This document shows positions 1-12,592 of a DNA stretch of 64,000 bases, piece by piece. The translations under genes were made by a program, and so were the position numbers. The first letter of the stretch is position 1. Every line of letters begins with the position of its first letter. The DNA is from Mytilisepta virgata. Its lineage: Eukaryota; Mollusca; Bivalvia; Mytilida; Mytilidae. The notes under the pieces are model-generated. The model saw only the letters and a program-made list of their open reading frames with translations, did not search any database and was not told the DNA's origin. The stretch lies in assembly GCA_028015205.1 (NCBI GenBank), contig CM051514.1:45214150-45278149 (forward strand), written 5' to 3'.

Positions 1-480
1 AGATTCATTATTTGGCCTGTTTTATAATTAGACACATGTGTGTTTTCTCATGCATGAAATTCACACGTAAAACACAGGATGACATGTGTGAATCATGCGT
101 ATTACAAGCGTTTAAAAACATGTGTCACATGCGTGGATGGAACGTGTCTACACAGGCAAAAATGCCACACATGTGCACACGTGTGACACATGCGTTTCAC
201 ATGTGTGTCACCATACGTGTTAGAGACGTTTCATACCACATATGTGACACATGTTCGCAAAACGCATGTACTACGTATGATTCGCACATGTAATCATGCG
301 TTTCACATGTGAATTTCATGCGTTTTCAGATGCATGCAATTCACATGTCTGTGTCATACATGTATTACATGCGTAGCATAAAACGTGAATATTACGCATG
401 TGACACATCTAGGTATGTTGCACATGCATTTCCAGGTTCATGGGCGACACATGTGTGGAATTTTTGCCTGTGTAGACACC
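1..480. repeat. Foldback satellite of ACATGTG-type words
   Basis: The block is packed with short palindromic words such as CACATGTG, ACATGCGT and GTGTCACATG. It folds on itself: about 41-155 returns in inverted orientation at about 219-332, and 145-182 (CTACACAGGCAAAAATGCC) returns inverted at 437-478. A third copy, inverted relative to the first arm, stands alone at 5757-5955. The open frames here exist only because the words lack stops, and none looks coding. It could be a MITE-like foldback element or a satellite; its left end lies outside the window. Confidence 0.75.
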
Positions 481-1480
481 ATTTCCGTCATTTCCATAAA
501 CAAGAAAAAGATCACAGGAAAGGTTAGCAGTGGCATACCAATCAACCAATCCAACGGACAGGACAACATATCACAAACATATCACATACATCATGTACAA
601 ATTAAAGTTCCCTTCAATGCTGTCTTGCTCACAAACCTACCACATACAATATGTACAAAGTTCCTTTGTTTCTATGTTGTCCTGTTCTTCTACCATTTCT
701 TTTGACGAATAATCCGAAAGGAAAAAGATAAATCTATAATTATCGAAAATCAACTCCCCAGAAAGTGATATGGCTGTTCAGGTATGATTTGGATCAGGAT
801 GAATTGTCGATCATAAATTCTTTAATATGAATTTAAAATACTTTCAGGTATTTTCATCTCAGGTTTTACTGTTCAGTTTATATTATATTTTAATTAATTC
901 TATTTAAGCAATGTGTGACCTTTTTGTTTATGAAAGACGATTATGTCGTTATATAATCATTACTTGTTTTTGTCATTCCTTGTCACATTTTCTTGTTTTC
1001 AAACCTGCCATTAAGCTATATTGAATCATATTGTGCTATTGTATGTCGACTAAGATGAAGTTTAATTGTACTGTTTGTAGTTTATTGCGGTTGTTCGCTT
1101 ATTCTGCGCTACTAGTAATATTTTGGCGCTTCGTGAGATTACGGATAAACCACCGTTTCTTAATAAGTATTCCTCAATGAATTACAGTGCTCATATCTTT
1201 TGCTGACAAAAGCAGGCTTTTATTTGCCCAGTAAAAACAAGAAAATATCAAGAACATATCAAGGTAAGTATATGTTTTCAAGGATTTGCTATATATGTAT
1301 AGCATGAATTCTTTAGACTAAAAAAGAAAAAAAAACAAGAAACGAAAAAAAAAATCCCTAGTACAAGTGAAAATTTACCGTTCTAGGAACCAATTTTGCA
1401 ATAACAACAGCTTTTCTATAATTTTCAAGTTATAAATATCAATCACTAAGAAACCATGTTTGTAATAAGTATCAAAATAA
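481..1480. other. A+T-rich spacer, nothing recognised
   Basis: I see no open frame with protein-like composition and no repeat structure beyond short homopolymers. An A-rich run with AAAAAAAACAAG lies near 1325. Confidence 0.6.
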
Positions 1481-1560
1481 ATTCTTTGATACCAAATCTG
1501 ATGCACAAGATGTGCAAATGTCTTCGACTCAAGACTCATCAGTCGTGCTCAAGGTTTTAA
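1481..1560 (-). repeat. Dispersed mussel-type repeat, family A
   Basis: Read on the minus strand it carries the family words GAGCACGACTGATGAGTC, TGTGCAAATG/GTGCACATCTTGTGCATC and TTGGTATCAAAGAAT. Similar copies lie at 19998, 20330, 25080, 28780, 30085, 50418 and 59938. I recognise this as a common mussel dispersed repeat; its class is unknown to me. Confidence 0.6.
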
Positions 1561-2448
1561 AATATAAATTATTGACACCATCAGAAGACCCATTCAGTCA
1601 TCAAAAGTGGTAAACACCGACATTTATATTCTGAAATAAATGCTTAGTTGAAATTTATATTCCGATTTCTAAAGAATTTTCCGACATTCAGGACAATGAT
1701 AAATATTGGTATAGGTCTGAATATTGACTCAACACTGTTAAAATCAGATTTCAAAAATTGTAGTCCCCCTTGGGAATCCTACTCGCACCACCAACAGGTG
1801 AGCAACAATATTGCTACTGTGTACAATTTTAATCGGAAGAATCTAAAATGCCAAAAACGGATAAAAATATTACTAGAGGACAAGAGAAAAATTACTCAGT
1901 CATAGCAACATGCACACCAAATTGTCATTCAATATAGTTAGCTTTGTCTATATGATATCTGTAATCTATAACTACATGAAATCCTATGCAAGATGCCTGG
2001 ATTCAAGTCTTGATAAGTTTATAGAATTTTCAGATTGGCATTACATTGGCCCATGAAACTGTTGTGATGCTAATAATCCAGCACTGCTAATGACAAGTTT
2101 TGGGTATCAAAACGCCAAATGCTGGACAAAAAACATGAAAAACGCATACACAATAGACATTATTAACAATAAAACAAATGGGTAGTTTCTATTCATTTTA
2201 TTTATTATATACCGGAATCTGATAGAAAAGAATCATCTTTCTTCTATCGGAATAGTAGTACCACTCATACAACAAATATTGTCCCCGTCATCTGAAATAG
2301 ATCCGTGTATAAAATTAGCTTGATACAGTCAGCATTTCTAGCTTAGTTTATTCATTAATTTTATTTATTTATTCACTGGGCGAATAAGGACTTGGTTTCC
2401 AGGGTCGTTTGTAATAACACAAGAAAGCATTAAAGAGGTCAAATATAC
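1561..2448. other. Spacer without recognisable gene
   Basis: The open frame at 1648-1905 (85 codons) has no recognisable motif and no partner exon. I see nothing else. Confidence 0.5.
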
Positions 2449-3049
2449 CTAAGGAGCAAATAGAGAAAAAAAAACGAAATCAATCAGACAGCCATACCTG
2501 GAAAGACAAATCAAAAACCACAAGCACATCGAATAAACAATGAAAACTAAAAAACATTGAACAACACGAACTCCTATAAAAGCCAGGGTTGAACTCGGGT
2601 GCTCCGGAAGGGTAAGCCTTCCTGATCCGTATATGGCACCCTCCGTGAAGTTTAACATAGTCAATCCGGTGGAAGTTACAAATCGGTGGGTCTGCATGAA
2701 ATTTTCGACAGTGGGAACAAGTCCAACATATTTGAACACTGTAATTGTCAATCTATTTGTGATGACGACCGTAAAATTTCCTAAGTGATGACATCAACCT
2801 ATCCTTGAAAAAACTTTGGTTAAGAAGCTTTTGTGACAGCAGTAAGCATTTGTCGAAAGCCATTGAATATCGGATAAGCTGAGAAACGTAGACTCCATAT
2901 GGCGGCAATGCTGGTACATGTATGTTAATACTCAAGAAGGGAAAGTTAACAATTGGAAGGTTGAAGTCATTAAATAATTCAATCAGATAAGCAACAGTAG
3001 AACAAATCAGGATGCATTTATGCGTGACGGACATAAACTTAACATTCAA
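2449..3049 (-). pseudogene. Reverse transcriptase C-terminal fragment (retroelement relic)
   Basis: The minus strand encodes in 2753-3049 the tail of a reverse transcriptase that I recognise as abundant in bivalves: NFPFL, then YGVYVSQLIRY, then LLSQKLLNQ, then LRKFYGRHH. A second minus-strand frame, 2449-2751, continues into the 3' part (STGLTMLNFTEG, GSGRLTLPEHPSS), separated by a stop. The polymerase core with its YIDD box is absent, so this is a 5'-truncated dead insertion. Related fragments lie at 7773, 13290, 17870 and 53853. Family membership is by recall; it may be Penelope-like or another non-LTR group. Confidence 0.65.
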
Positions 3050-3846
3050 AACTTTAATACTGTTTAAACAATATGGAAATGTAAATAAATGTATTAAGCG
3101 TCTATGAACCTCATAGGATGAAACATTGAAATAGACGGATTGTATCTAAGAGTGGTGTTGTGATCCTCAACATAGAGTGACAGATATGTTCACCATATAA
3201 AATAGAACAATCACTAAATGATCCGGAAATCATGCTGTAAAATATCCAACATAAATAACTATAAGTCGAAAATATACAGTGTATCCCAAAAAGAAAAGAT
3301 TATATAATAGAACAAGAAGTACCCAAAAGAAAAGCTCGTAAATAGTAACAAGATCAAAGTACATGTATTAACTGACATCTATTGGGACGAAAGTAATCAA
3401 TACAAGGTGTTTATTTTTAGTCAATTGTTATGATTCCATCGATTTAAGTATTCCTAAATGTCTTTTCTTTTTTACTTTTTTACAGATTTAATTTGCTGGA
3501 ATCTCTGCTTTACAATTATACTTGATCTCTAGTATTAACTTTAAATATATTTAAGTTTAACATTTTTTAAATAGCCGGTCAGAAATATTTCAAAATACTC
3601 CCGTTGGTCTATGTGGACAATGTTTTAAAATTGTTTTCTTTGATATTTCTAAATTATATATTTTCCTTTATGAAATTACTAAAATGTCTCTGACTAGTAA
3701 TGTTATTCGTATATAGCTATATTTGTTAATAAGACGTTGATGTATTATAAGTTGACTGGTGTGGTTCGGAAAGATTCTGGTTAAGTTAATTCAATAATGC
3801 AGTTGTAAAATAAGTGACAATTTACAACACTTACCGGATATTTTAT
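3050..3846. other. Spacer, nothing recognised
   Basis: A+T-rich sequence without coding or repeat structure that I can support. Confidence 0.5.
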
Positions 3847-4055
3847 GACAGTTCTACTCTAGAACAATTTATGACAGTTCTACCTTAGAACCATTCTGGA
3901 CGGTTCTACTCTAGAACCATTTATGGCAGTTCTATCTTAGAACCATTTATGAGAGTTCTACCTTAGAACCATTCTGGACGGTTCTACCCTAGAACAATTC
4001 TGAACGGTTCTACCCTAGAACCATTCTGAACGGTTCTAACCTAGAACCATTTATT
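3847..4055. repeat. Palindromic minisatellite, cluster 1
   Basis: About eight tandem copies of a roughly 26-bp unit of the form GACGGTTCTACCCTAGAACC plus ATTCTG. The core GGTTCTA-NNN-TAGAACC is a 17-bp perfect dyad, so each unit can form a hairpin. Copies vary mainly in the central three bases and in the ATTCTG/ATTTAT spacer. Confidence 0.85.
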
Positions 4056-4448
4056 ACCCTGGCAATTGTTTATGAATTTTGAACATCAAAATTATCAGAA
4101 ATAAAATAATTAATTTGTTGTCATAATTTTAAAAATAACTTTTATCATACCAAAATATATTATAGAGTAAAAAAAATCACTCAGAATAAAGTTTTTACTA
4201 AAACTAAATGATTTAAAAACTAGTCGGTGTTATTTTCTAGTATATAAAACATTTCCTACATGTGTCGACACGAGAACACTTTAAATCAAGATTTAGTCCC
4301 GTCCCTTCTCAATTGAAATAATTGTTTAAAATGTCCATGTATGTACGTTATGTCTATGTAATGTCTCGATAAATTGCTGAAATGCACCTCTTATTTCAAA
4401 ATGGCGGTTCTCATCCCAATCATCAGAGTTATCGGACATGAAAATATA
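4056..4448. other. Spacer between the two minisatellite clusters
   Basis: Unique-looking A+T-rich sequence separating two arrays of the same unit. No gene seen. Confidence 0.5.
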
Positions 4449-4669
4449 CGGTTCTTCCAAAGAACCATTTTTGACAGTTCTATCATAGAACCATTCTGAA
4501 TGGTTCTACCCTAGAACAATTCTAAATGGTTCTACTCTAGAAACATTCTGGACCGTTGTACCCTAGAAACATTTATGACAGTTCTACTCTAGAACCATTT
4601 ATGACGGTTCTACCTTAGAAGAATTTATGACAGGAATGTTTCTGCCCTAGCACCGTTCTAGAACCGTCC
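4449..4669. repeat. Palindromic minisatellite, cluster 2
   Basis: About eight more copies of the same GGTTCTA-NNN-TAGAACC unit as at 3847-4055, more diverged, ending in a compressed copy (CCGTTCTAGAACCGTC). The two clusters were probably one array split by about 390 bp, or two arms of one element. Confidence 0.8.
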
Positions 4670-5756
4670 TCTCTCTGACAGATTATTTGAGAGGTTAGAA
4701 CTATCTCAACTGTATGGTGAACTTGAAATGTTATGATTCGAAAGCTCAGAATTAAGGATTCTGCGAGACTCGAAATTCGAAATCTGATAATCGATATCTT
4801 AAATTCAACATCGTATAACCAATCAGAGTAAACTTCTAAATTGACAATAGAATTTGATCAATGGAGTGATTTAGATATTGCCCTGATTGATGCGATTGTT
4901 CGATTCATTACAAGAAGCTGAATTTATTATTATTTCCTGTTAAAGTAATTCCATATTACCTATTTTCGGGAATTGGAACCCTTTGGTGGGAAAAACCGTA
5001 CAAAAAAAACAAGATAGATAACAGAAAATCTAAACAGTAACAAACCAATCAATCATGAAACGCTGCCCAAACAGACAGAACATCTGCCAAATTATAAAAT
5101 AAACGACCACAAAACAAAAACAGACAGAATATCAACAAATAATGTAGATAGTCCGATTTGGCACTAAACAGTGGTGGAGTTAAATCGGTTATATGGGTAC
5201 CAAAAGCTCCCACTCATTTATCCAGACATTCTTTTGTATACAAAATCAATAAAAGCCAATACATTATGTTAACCAACTGGTTGCTAGAACTGTCAAGATT
5301 TGTTATAGGGGTATACATTTTAGATGGCATTTTCAACCATTTTAAATGAATCGAATTATTGACTTTAATAAAACTGAACGCATTTCCGTCTTAGGTTGGA
5401 TAGTATTTCGATACTATCATAATACTGTAACTAAAAGTACGAAGTAGATTTGTCATTGTATATATTATAAGATATACACAGTGTCTGTAGTATCATGGAA
5501 ATATACATGATATAGAGGGCGGACAAAATTGTTGAACGGTGAGGCCTACCACATAGACTGGGTCACAACTTATATTGGGCGATTTTATTTTGTAAATCGT
5601 TTTCAACTGGCTGTTAACCCTACTGCTTAATCCCCATTTCTGCCCTGCACAACCCAATGACATCGTACTCAAAACCTAGAAAAAGATTTTACAAAATAAG
5701 ATCGCAAAAATATATTTTAAGGAGCATTTAATTGAACTAAAAATCAGATATTTATA
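4670..5756. other. Spacer, nothing firmly recognised
   Basis: The open frame at 5158-5349 shares its 3' half (AAGCCAATACATTATG, TTGCTAGAACTG) with 31070-31125, so it belongs to a dispersed repeat and not to a gene. Confidence 0.45.
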
Positions 5757-5955
5757 TGGTGACACACATGTGAAACGCATGTGTCACGCATGTGCAGATG
5801 TGTGCCATTTTTCATGTGTAGGGACGTTTCATGCGACACGTGTGATACATGTTTTCAAAACGCATGTAATACGCATGATTCACACATGTGATCATATGTT
5901 TCACGTGTGAATTTCATGCGCGAGAAAACGCATGTGTCTAATTATAATATAGGCC
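5757..5955 (-). repeat. Solo copy of the ACATGTG satellite arm
   Basis: The reverse complement matches about 20-218 almost end to end, including the AATTAGACACATG boundary and the GAATCATGCGTATTACA and GACACATGCGTTTCACATGT blocks. A single arm, without the foldback seen at 1-480. Confidence 0.8.
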
Positions 5956-7772
5956 AATGATGTTTCTAAATCTGAAGCAGAAAATGAGGCAAACCTTGTA
6001 ATACGCTGGTGAACTGCAGTCAAAGTCAAATCGAGTATCTGGGAGCCTGAGGGTGATAACCATATTTTACACCAACAGCATATGGAGATATCAATGATTC
6101 ACACAATATCGAACATTAATTCTAATCCCAGTCACACTATGTCATGCATATGTAAATAAAAAAATTAGTAGAACTTTTTTGCATCTAGGTTAACCAAAAA
6201 ATTATCAATATTGAATCATAATAGCCATACTTATCTAAGTTAAGTAATGATTCATTCCACCAAAGTCTTTAGAGATAAATGTCTATATATTAGGGTACAC
6301 TGTACAGAAGATCTGGTAAAGTTATTTTTTTTCCATTAACCCGCTATTTCAGTTTATTCCCAAAGTCTTCAATGAAAGGGGAAAAAAAGAACTAAGGGTT
6401 TAAATATGGACAAAATCGGTGCCAGATATCTTAAAAACGAAGTTGTGAAAGTTCAGTTTTATGTTCATATATAACATTAATACACAAAATAAAACTTTTT
6501 GTTAAAAGGTCAGAATAAACTTCACTGTATCGTTTGGTCATGAGCACAACTCAAATGTACTTCGCAATATATTTAAAATAGATATTTTGGATTTAAAATA
6601 TTACCAATGGTATCACGAGGTAACATCCGCACATTTAGTATCTTTAAGGACGTTTTACTTTTTTTCTTTAAATAAGTTTGCTCATGGCCCCAGCGGATGA
6701 CGATTATTTAAAAAAACGGTTCATACACACAAAAAAGTTGATCTCGTTATAATCTTAAGTGTCTTTATTGTACATTAAATAAAATAATGCCGTTAAAGGG
6801 TTTTTAGTTTAATTTTGTAGCTACACTCATTGAAAGTAAAACGTGCTTTTATTTTACACGGTTCAGTTTTGTACATAGACTGATATGCAGCATCTGTGGT
6901 CAATAATGGCGGGAAATATATCCGAAAGCCGATATATATCAATTTATGTATAAATGCCATAATATTTCATCATACAATGTAATTATGTAAAAATGTTATT
7001 ATTGTGCAGCAGTTTGCATTTAATTTATGCAATATAAATAATTTATTGTTGTCAAAAATAAAAATATTTATCGGTTCGCTGTTTGTCACAGTTTTTAAAG
7101 GCCTTTTTATAATAATTGTCCCTAACAAATATGACAAACAAACTGATTTTGTTAATGTACATGGTAACACTTGTAAATAATAAAAACAACACAATTAATT
7201 ATTGTCTAGTTCACAAATATAGTGTACACAGCACGAAGCGTGTGCATGGAGTTCTATAAGACCAAAATCCACGGTAATAAAAGAAACAAAATGGACGAAA
7301 AAAATGATGAAAACACAATTGAAACCAACAGAATCAATGTCATTTCGTTCTAATATGTCATCACAAAGTCTAAGATGTAATATGTGTTTTCACTCGCATG
7401 GAGACTATAAGACTGTATCTATTACCTGGTTTTGTTAATCTGCCAACAGTTTAATTACTACACAGTGTACATGTACATTAAACAAATATAATTGAAGAAT
7501 AGTATTCTAAAATGCAACGCAAATTTTTTACGACTACTTGTTTATTCATTCGTGTGGAAACTACTTTTTTTAAAAATCACATCTACTTCAGGGATACATC
7601 TTATTTGCCATTATAGACCATCAGAAAGTTTATCCTTTGCGATTTTATAGAAAATGCTTTTAGCAATGACATATAAGTAAAATTGTATATCATCTTTTAT
7701 TAATCACTACATAACGAAGCAATTCAGCTATTGTAGTGTTTAAATACCATTGTGGAACCTACAAAACTTTAT
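5956..7772. other. Long A+T-rich spacer, nothing recognised
   Basis: Only short, compositionally random open frames occur (for example 6970-7194 on the minus strand). No repeat matches to the rest of the window were noticed. Confidence 0.5.
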
Positions 7773-8293
7773 GACAAACGTGATGAATTCAACTTTCCTA
7801 TCGTTAACTTTCTCTTCTTGAGAAGCAATATAACAGCATAGTCTGCATATGGCGTCTACGTTTCTCAGCTTATGCGATATTCAAGGGCATGCGTGAGGTA
7901 CCATAAATTTCGACAAAGAGGATTACTGTTGTCACAAAAGAAACTTAACCAGGGTTTTATCGGGAATAAGTTGTCATCACTTAGGAAATTTTACGGTCGT
8001 CATCACGAATTGATTGACGGTTACAGTGTTTCAATATCGAAGATGATGTTGGACCTTTTTCCACTGTCGTAAAATTTCATGCACCTCAACTGATTTGTGG
8101 CTACCACCGGAATGTCTTTGTTGAACTTCAGGACAGGTGGCGTATACGGGGCAGAAACTGTTTACCCTTCCGGTCACCTTAGTTCACTCATGGTTACTAA
8201 AGGAGTTCGTGTCGTTCATTGTTTTTTAGTTTTCAGTGTTGTCTTTTTTTCTGCTTGTGGTTGTTCATTTGACTTCCTGAATTTATCTGTCTA
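7773..8293 (+). pseudogene. Reverse transcriptase C-terminal fragment (retroelement relic)
   Basis: The plus strand reads DKRDEFNFPIVNF, then after a stop and a frame change YGVYVSQLMRYSRAC, then RGLLLSQKKLNQGF, LRKFYGRHHELID and SISKMMLDLF. The 3' part follows at 8097-8293 (MSLLNFRTGGVYGAETVYPS). Same family as 2449-3049, opposite strand. Broken by stops and lacking the polymerase core. Confidence 0.7.
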
Positions 8294-9020
8294 ATGGATA
8301 GCGCTTTTTGGTTTGCTCCGTATGTATATATTTCCTCTCTTTTTGGTCCAAAACCTCACTGTATGGTAATCCTACAAATATTATCGTTTCGTTAGAAAGT
8401 TAATTTTCATATATTTTAATGTTGGACGTAACGAGTCATTTGATTGGTCAATTACTTTCGTCTAACATCAGGAGCAGAAACTGCTGACCCCTCCAGAGCA
8501 CCTGAGTTACGTGGGTTATCTAGTGTGCACCACGTGATCGAGGACGCCCATTTGTGTCTTGTTTAATCTTGCCTTCTTGATTTTCAGAATCTTTGGTCGT
8601 TTTAGAAATAATCAAGATAGCAAGACCAAAACAGGATAACGTGCCTTAAAGTGAATCAAGACTGGTTTAGATCAGTTCATATAATAATAATTTAATTTTA
8701 GATATAAGGCGTCTATCATGTCATAGACTAAATTTTCGTTTTCAATATGACGTCGTTAAAACTAGGGATCCCAAGGTTTTAGACGTCAAAACAACAGTTG
8801 GAATTAAAATAGTCAATAACTGTATATTATTATTATTATGTTACTCTGTTTATGTCGTAGTGACATTACATTCTGTTTTGGAACGTTTTCTTTACTTGTT
8901 TTCGTATTTTTAATCTTGAACACTATATTAGCGCAGAACTTTGCTCATGAAATACATTATAGCAGTTGTAATGTAGTACCCGAAGCATTATTTTTCTCTG
9001 AAAAACCAAAGCAAAAACTC
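8294..9020. other. Spacer with a retroelement tail scrap
   Basis: 8471-8530 (GGAGCAGAAACTGCTGACCC, then CCAGAGCACCTGAGT) resembles the 3' part of the reverse-transcriptase family at 8097-8293. The rest, including an 87-codon open frame at 8838-9101 that ends in a G-run, is not recognisable. Confidence 0.4.
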
Positions 9021-9485
9021 GGGGGGGGGGGGGGGTCACTTCTAATATATGATGAGGTAGGGATGAGCCGCTGGAATAGGTACCTTTTTCACGCTTCGTA
9101 ATATATGATAAGGGTGTGAAATTGAGATGAAAATATGCGATAGGGATAGGAATTACTGATGGGATTATGTGATAAGGTCATTACATTACCTGTCATAGAA
9201 AATATCATTCAGTCTGACAGTTTATGTGTATAACCAATCATTGCAGTATAAATCAAACATTGTTTTTCTTGAAAATAAAGAATTTCTGTTCATTATAATC
9301 TTTTTGATCCAAATATATGAAAAGGGATACTTTTCGGCATAAATATATGATTAGGTATACTTTTCTGCTAAAAATATCGGATAAGGTATATATTTTTGAG
9401 ATTTTTAATATATGATAAGGGTGGGGGTCCTGGTGTGCCAGCTGCTCACCCCTAACAAAACACATATTGAGTGACCTCCCCCAGA
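9021..9485. repeat. Poly(G)-bounded repeat element with inverted ends
   Basis: The left end is a run of 15 G followed by TCACT; the right end reads AGTGACCTCCCCC, so the two ends are inverted. Between them the word AATATATGATAAGG recurs about eight times in diverged form (near 9043, 9098, 9134, 9160, 9312, 9340, 9370 and 9405). Probably a non-autonomous element or degenerate minisatellite. Confidence 0.55.
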
Positions 9486-9812
9486 ACAAAAACCAACCTG
9501 CTAATAATTTAGCAGTATAAATTTTGAGACTCTCAGTCCGGTTCCACTGGAAGATTATGTAATAGTACTTTTTGTTAATAACATATACAAAAAAGTATTA
9601 AGTAATATATATTGATGAAAAAAACTATCCATTGGAAGATTTATAATCATAATATGTTTAAAATGATACCTAATCAATAAAATAAAAAAAAACCTAAATA
9701 ATGGGAAAGATTATGTCATTAATTTTTTTTATTGCCTTAGATGCATTTAAACAGATAATGGGTTATTAGATTAATTAATGCGAACCGTAAAATTACTACG
9801 TGTTAAAATCTT

Positions 9813-9819
9813 TATAATA
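9813..9819 (+). promoter_or_regulatory. Possible TATA box of lectin gene 1
   Basis: TATAATA lies 48 bp before the ATG of gene 1. It is weaker than the TATAAAA found 56-59 bp before the ATG in genes 2-4. Confidence 0.3.
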
Positions 9820-10079
9820 AGTGGTGCTTCTGTTTGATCGCAACTGGAGACGGAAAATGCATGAATATGAACTACAACGCTGTCCGTGTGTGTCTGGCAT
9901 CCTACTTATCAGGTATGTAAATAAATTGTAGAAAAATCAACATTCTAACAGCTTTGATGCGTTTTGCTTTAAACCGAAAATGTCCACAGCCAAAATAATA
10001 CCAGAAAAAAAAAGTATAACTTTTAACTGAGTTTTCTGTGTGTATCGCTGTGTGTTTGTTTATTCAACTTTGGCTAAAT

Positions 10080-10370
10080 GTATTGGGGAGGGTTGAGATC
10101 TCACAAAACATGTCAAAAACCTCTAGCCTTTGTTAACCTTTGTTAGTCTTGTGTGTTTGTTTTTTAAATTTTGGTTCATGTGTATGTTTCGGAGTTTAAT
10201 GTGGCGTCCATTTTGCTGCACTAGTATGCAGTATTGTTTAGGGGGCAGCTGAAGCCCGCCTCCGGGTGCGGGATATTCTCTCTACGTTGAAGACCCATTG
10301 GTAGCCTTGAACTGTTGTTTGCTCTTTGGTTGGGTTATTGTCTCTTTGACACATTCCAAAAAGAATTTTT
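10080..10370 (+). repeat. Dispersed mussel-type repeat, family B
   Basis: Contains TGGCGTCCATTTTGCTGCAC, GCCTCCGGGTGCGGGA and GGGTTATTGTCTCTTTGACA. I recognise this combination as a frequent dispersed repeat in mussel sequences. It sits in intron 1 of gene 1. Confidence 0.6.
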
Positions 10371-11739
10371 GAACATTTGAAAAGAGTCCAAACCAATATG
10401 ACTACATATTTGCGTGTGTGAAAATCAAGTGAACATAAATTTTCTTTGACAAGAGTTTTTTCTCGTTAATTTCATGTTAATTGAGCTACTAGACTAAATT
10501 CACGTGAACTTATGTATTTGTTTATGCATTTCTGTGATCACTTAAATTATACTATAAATTTCTTATTTTTAAAAATTCACATGAAAATTTTCAGCTGAAA
10601 TATATGTGGAATAACGTTACCTATTTATAAGTTGAATTAACATTATATTGAAATTCATGTTAATTTTTCGCGTGAATTTCCCACTAAAACGGATTTAGTG
10701 TGAAAGTCTCATTGCGCAAAATGTGCGTGTTTTATGATAAAGCCTTACAGAGACAGGAATTTATCCTGCAATTAGTATTAAACACTGTGAAAATATATCA
10801 AAGCTCTATTTCTATACTACACGTACTTCTGCAACTGACGCCATGATGGAAAATCTTCTACAATTATGTACATTTCAAATATCAATTAGATATATCCTAA
10901 TATCAATATAGTTTTAATGTTTGGCAACATCTGAAACATGTCAGCACCGGAAAAGTTACAAATTAATATCAATCAACGGAAACAATGAGCAAATAACAAC
11001 TTTTCAGTTCTAATTCAAAGACAACTTCCAGATTATGAAGAAAAATAATAATTGATAGCAAAAATGACATATTGTCCATATTTAAAATTCAATATTGACA
11101 GCTTTATGGACAAATATAGCTATGTTAAGCAAGAATTTAATATAAAATAATTATTGATTCCATTCATTTATTTGCACAAAAATTTTTCGGATAATGAATT
11201 CAGATAAAATTGGTTCATGACATTATTACAGTAAAAGTCATAACAACGTAAAAAAAATCATTATGGTTGTGGATCTCACCCATAACATTGTGAGGTGTAT
11301 ATGGTAAATTTAAAGAAAAAAAAAACAAACAAGTCAATACGCCTCAATATCTTCAAATCTGTAAAAACAGCTCAAAATGTTCCGAACACGAATGAATAAA
11401 AGTTTATAAATTAAGACTTGACGCTCATTAACCTCTTATAATACACACATAATTGAAAATCAAAAAAAAAATTGAAAAAGATAACTTATGCCAAGAATTT
11501 TCCTGAACTTGAACAGGCACGGATCATATGCAATGCGGATAAAGTAACCTAAAATACTGATTCCAAACTATTCTTTTATGGCGAAAGTTAAAAATAAAAA
11601 AAAAGAAATAAAACATCAATAAATGTAACCAATCCAGTTAATTCTTTCCACAAATTAAACATACAGGAATGAGGACAAACTACCGAGGTACATGAATGCC
11701 CTAGGGTACTAAAAACAGGCTCAGGACGTAGTTACGGTT
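10371..11739. other. Intron 1 of gene 1, no recognised element
   Basis: A+T-rich intronic sequence. Short TTCACATGAA/TTCACGTGAA words recur at 10420-10680 but without a clear unit. Confidence 0.45.
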
Positions 11740-12085
11740 GATTGATTAATTGTTGTTTAACGTCCAGTGGCAAATATTTCATGCTTCTTCAGGACGAGAA
11801 CCAGCTCAATTTATCAAACCATTCAAAATAGTTGTGGGTCAGGACACAAAGAAGAACCAATTTTTGGCCATTGTAAAAGGAGGATGGTTGGGTAGTGTCG
11901 GATAATTTAGCCTTCTGTAGCGGCATTAGCCTACTCTTTTTCGAAAACTACAAAAGGGGTCTTTAGCGTGCAGGGAGTGTGGCATTCTCCAAACACGTTA
12001 CCCACTATGGTCCGTGGTCAGGCTTTCTGTATTATGGCATGAAAACCCACCAACGAGAGGATCTCCCCTATCAGCCATCAATCAA
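11740..12085 (-). mobile_element. SINE-like element with TGATTGATT tail
   Basis: Starts on this strand with TTGATTGATTAATTGTTGTT and AACGTCCAGTGGCAA. It shares a long body with 57321-57693 (GGATGGTTGGGTAGTGTCGG, TTTAGCCTTCTGTAGCGGCA, CTACAAAAGGGGTCTTTA, CCAAACACGTTACCC). The minus-strand orientation is taken from the repeated tail. The tRNA-like head of the 57321 copy is missing here, so this copy is 5'-truncated. Confidence 0.65.
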
Positions 12086-12410
12086 TAAAATAATGCATCA
12101 GTCACAATACTTTCTTTTGGGTTTCGTATTGCAACATGCATGTATAATATAACAGACACTGTTGTCTTTTGCCATAACCATAGTGAGATGACTACATAAA
12201 AGATTTCAAAAGCCACAACCACATGTGTCATATATACTTTCAAGGACTGGTGTATGAAAATGTATATGGGCCAACGCCGCTGCCAGCCCACCGAAACTGT
12301 GTTCTAAATAAGTTGTTTTAAATTATATGTCTTTATACATAAGTATATTCATCAATATTATGTAATAAAGAAAACACTCGAACATTTTTAGATATTTATC
12401 TTAAAGATTT

Positions 12411-12592
12411 TTTGGCTTTCTATTTCGGTATTTTTGGTTGAGTACTTCTTGTTTAATATAAGTTTGGTTTTTGGTCTTCCAAATGTTTCGGTTTTAATGC
12501 TGCTGATGAGAGGTAACTCCTTGAAATGCGTCGTATACAGCATAGTATAAATTTACTATATCTAATATTAGTATCTTTGGATTGTTATTTTG
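12411..12592. repeat. 182-bp direct repeat, copy 1
   Basis: Begins TTTGGCTTTCTATTTCGGTA and ends TTGGATTGTTATTTTG. I saw one difference from copy 2 (TAGTATAAA here, TAGAATAAA there). Confidence 0.9.

Noticed and set aside
12..705. Overlapping open frames in the ACATGTG satellite
   Set aside because: The His/Cys/Met-rich peptides follow directly from the repeated words; there is no start context, domain or splice support.
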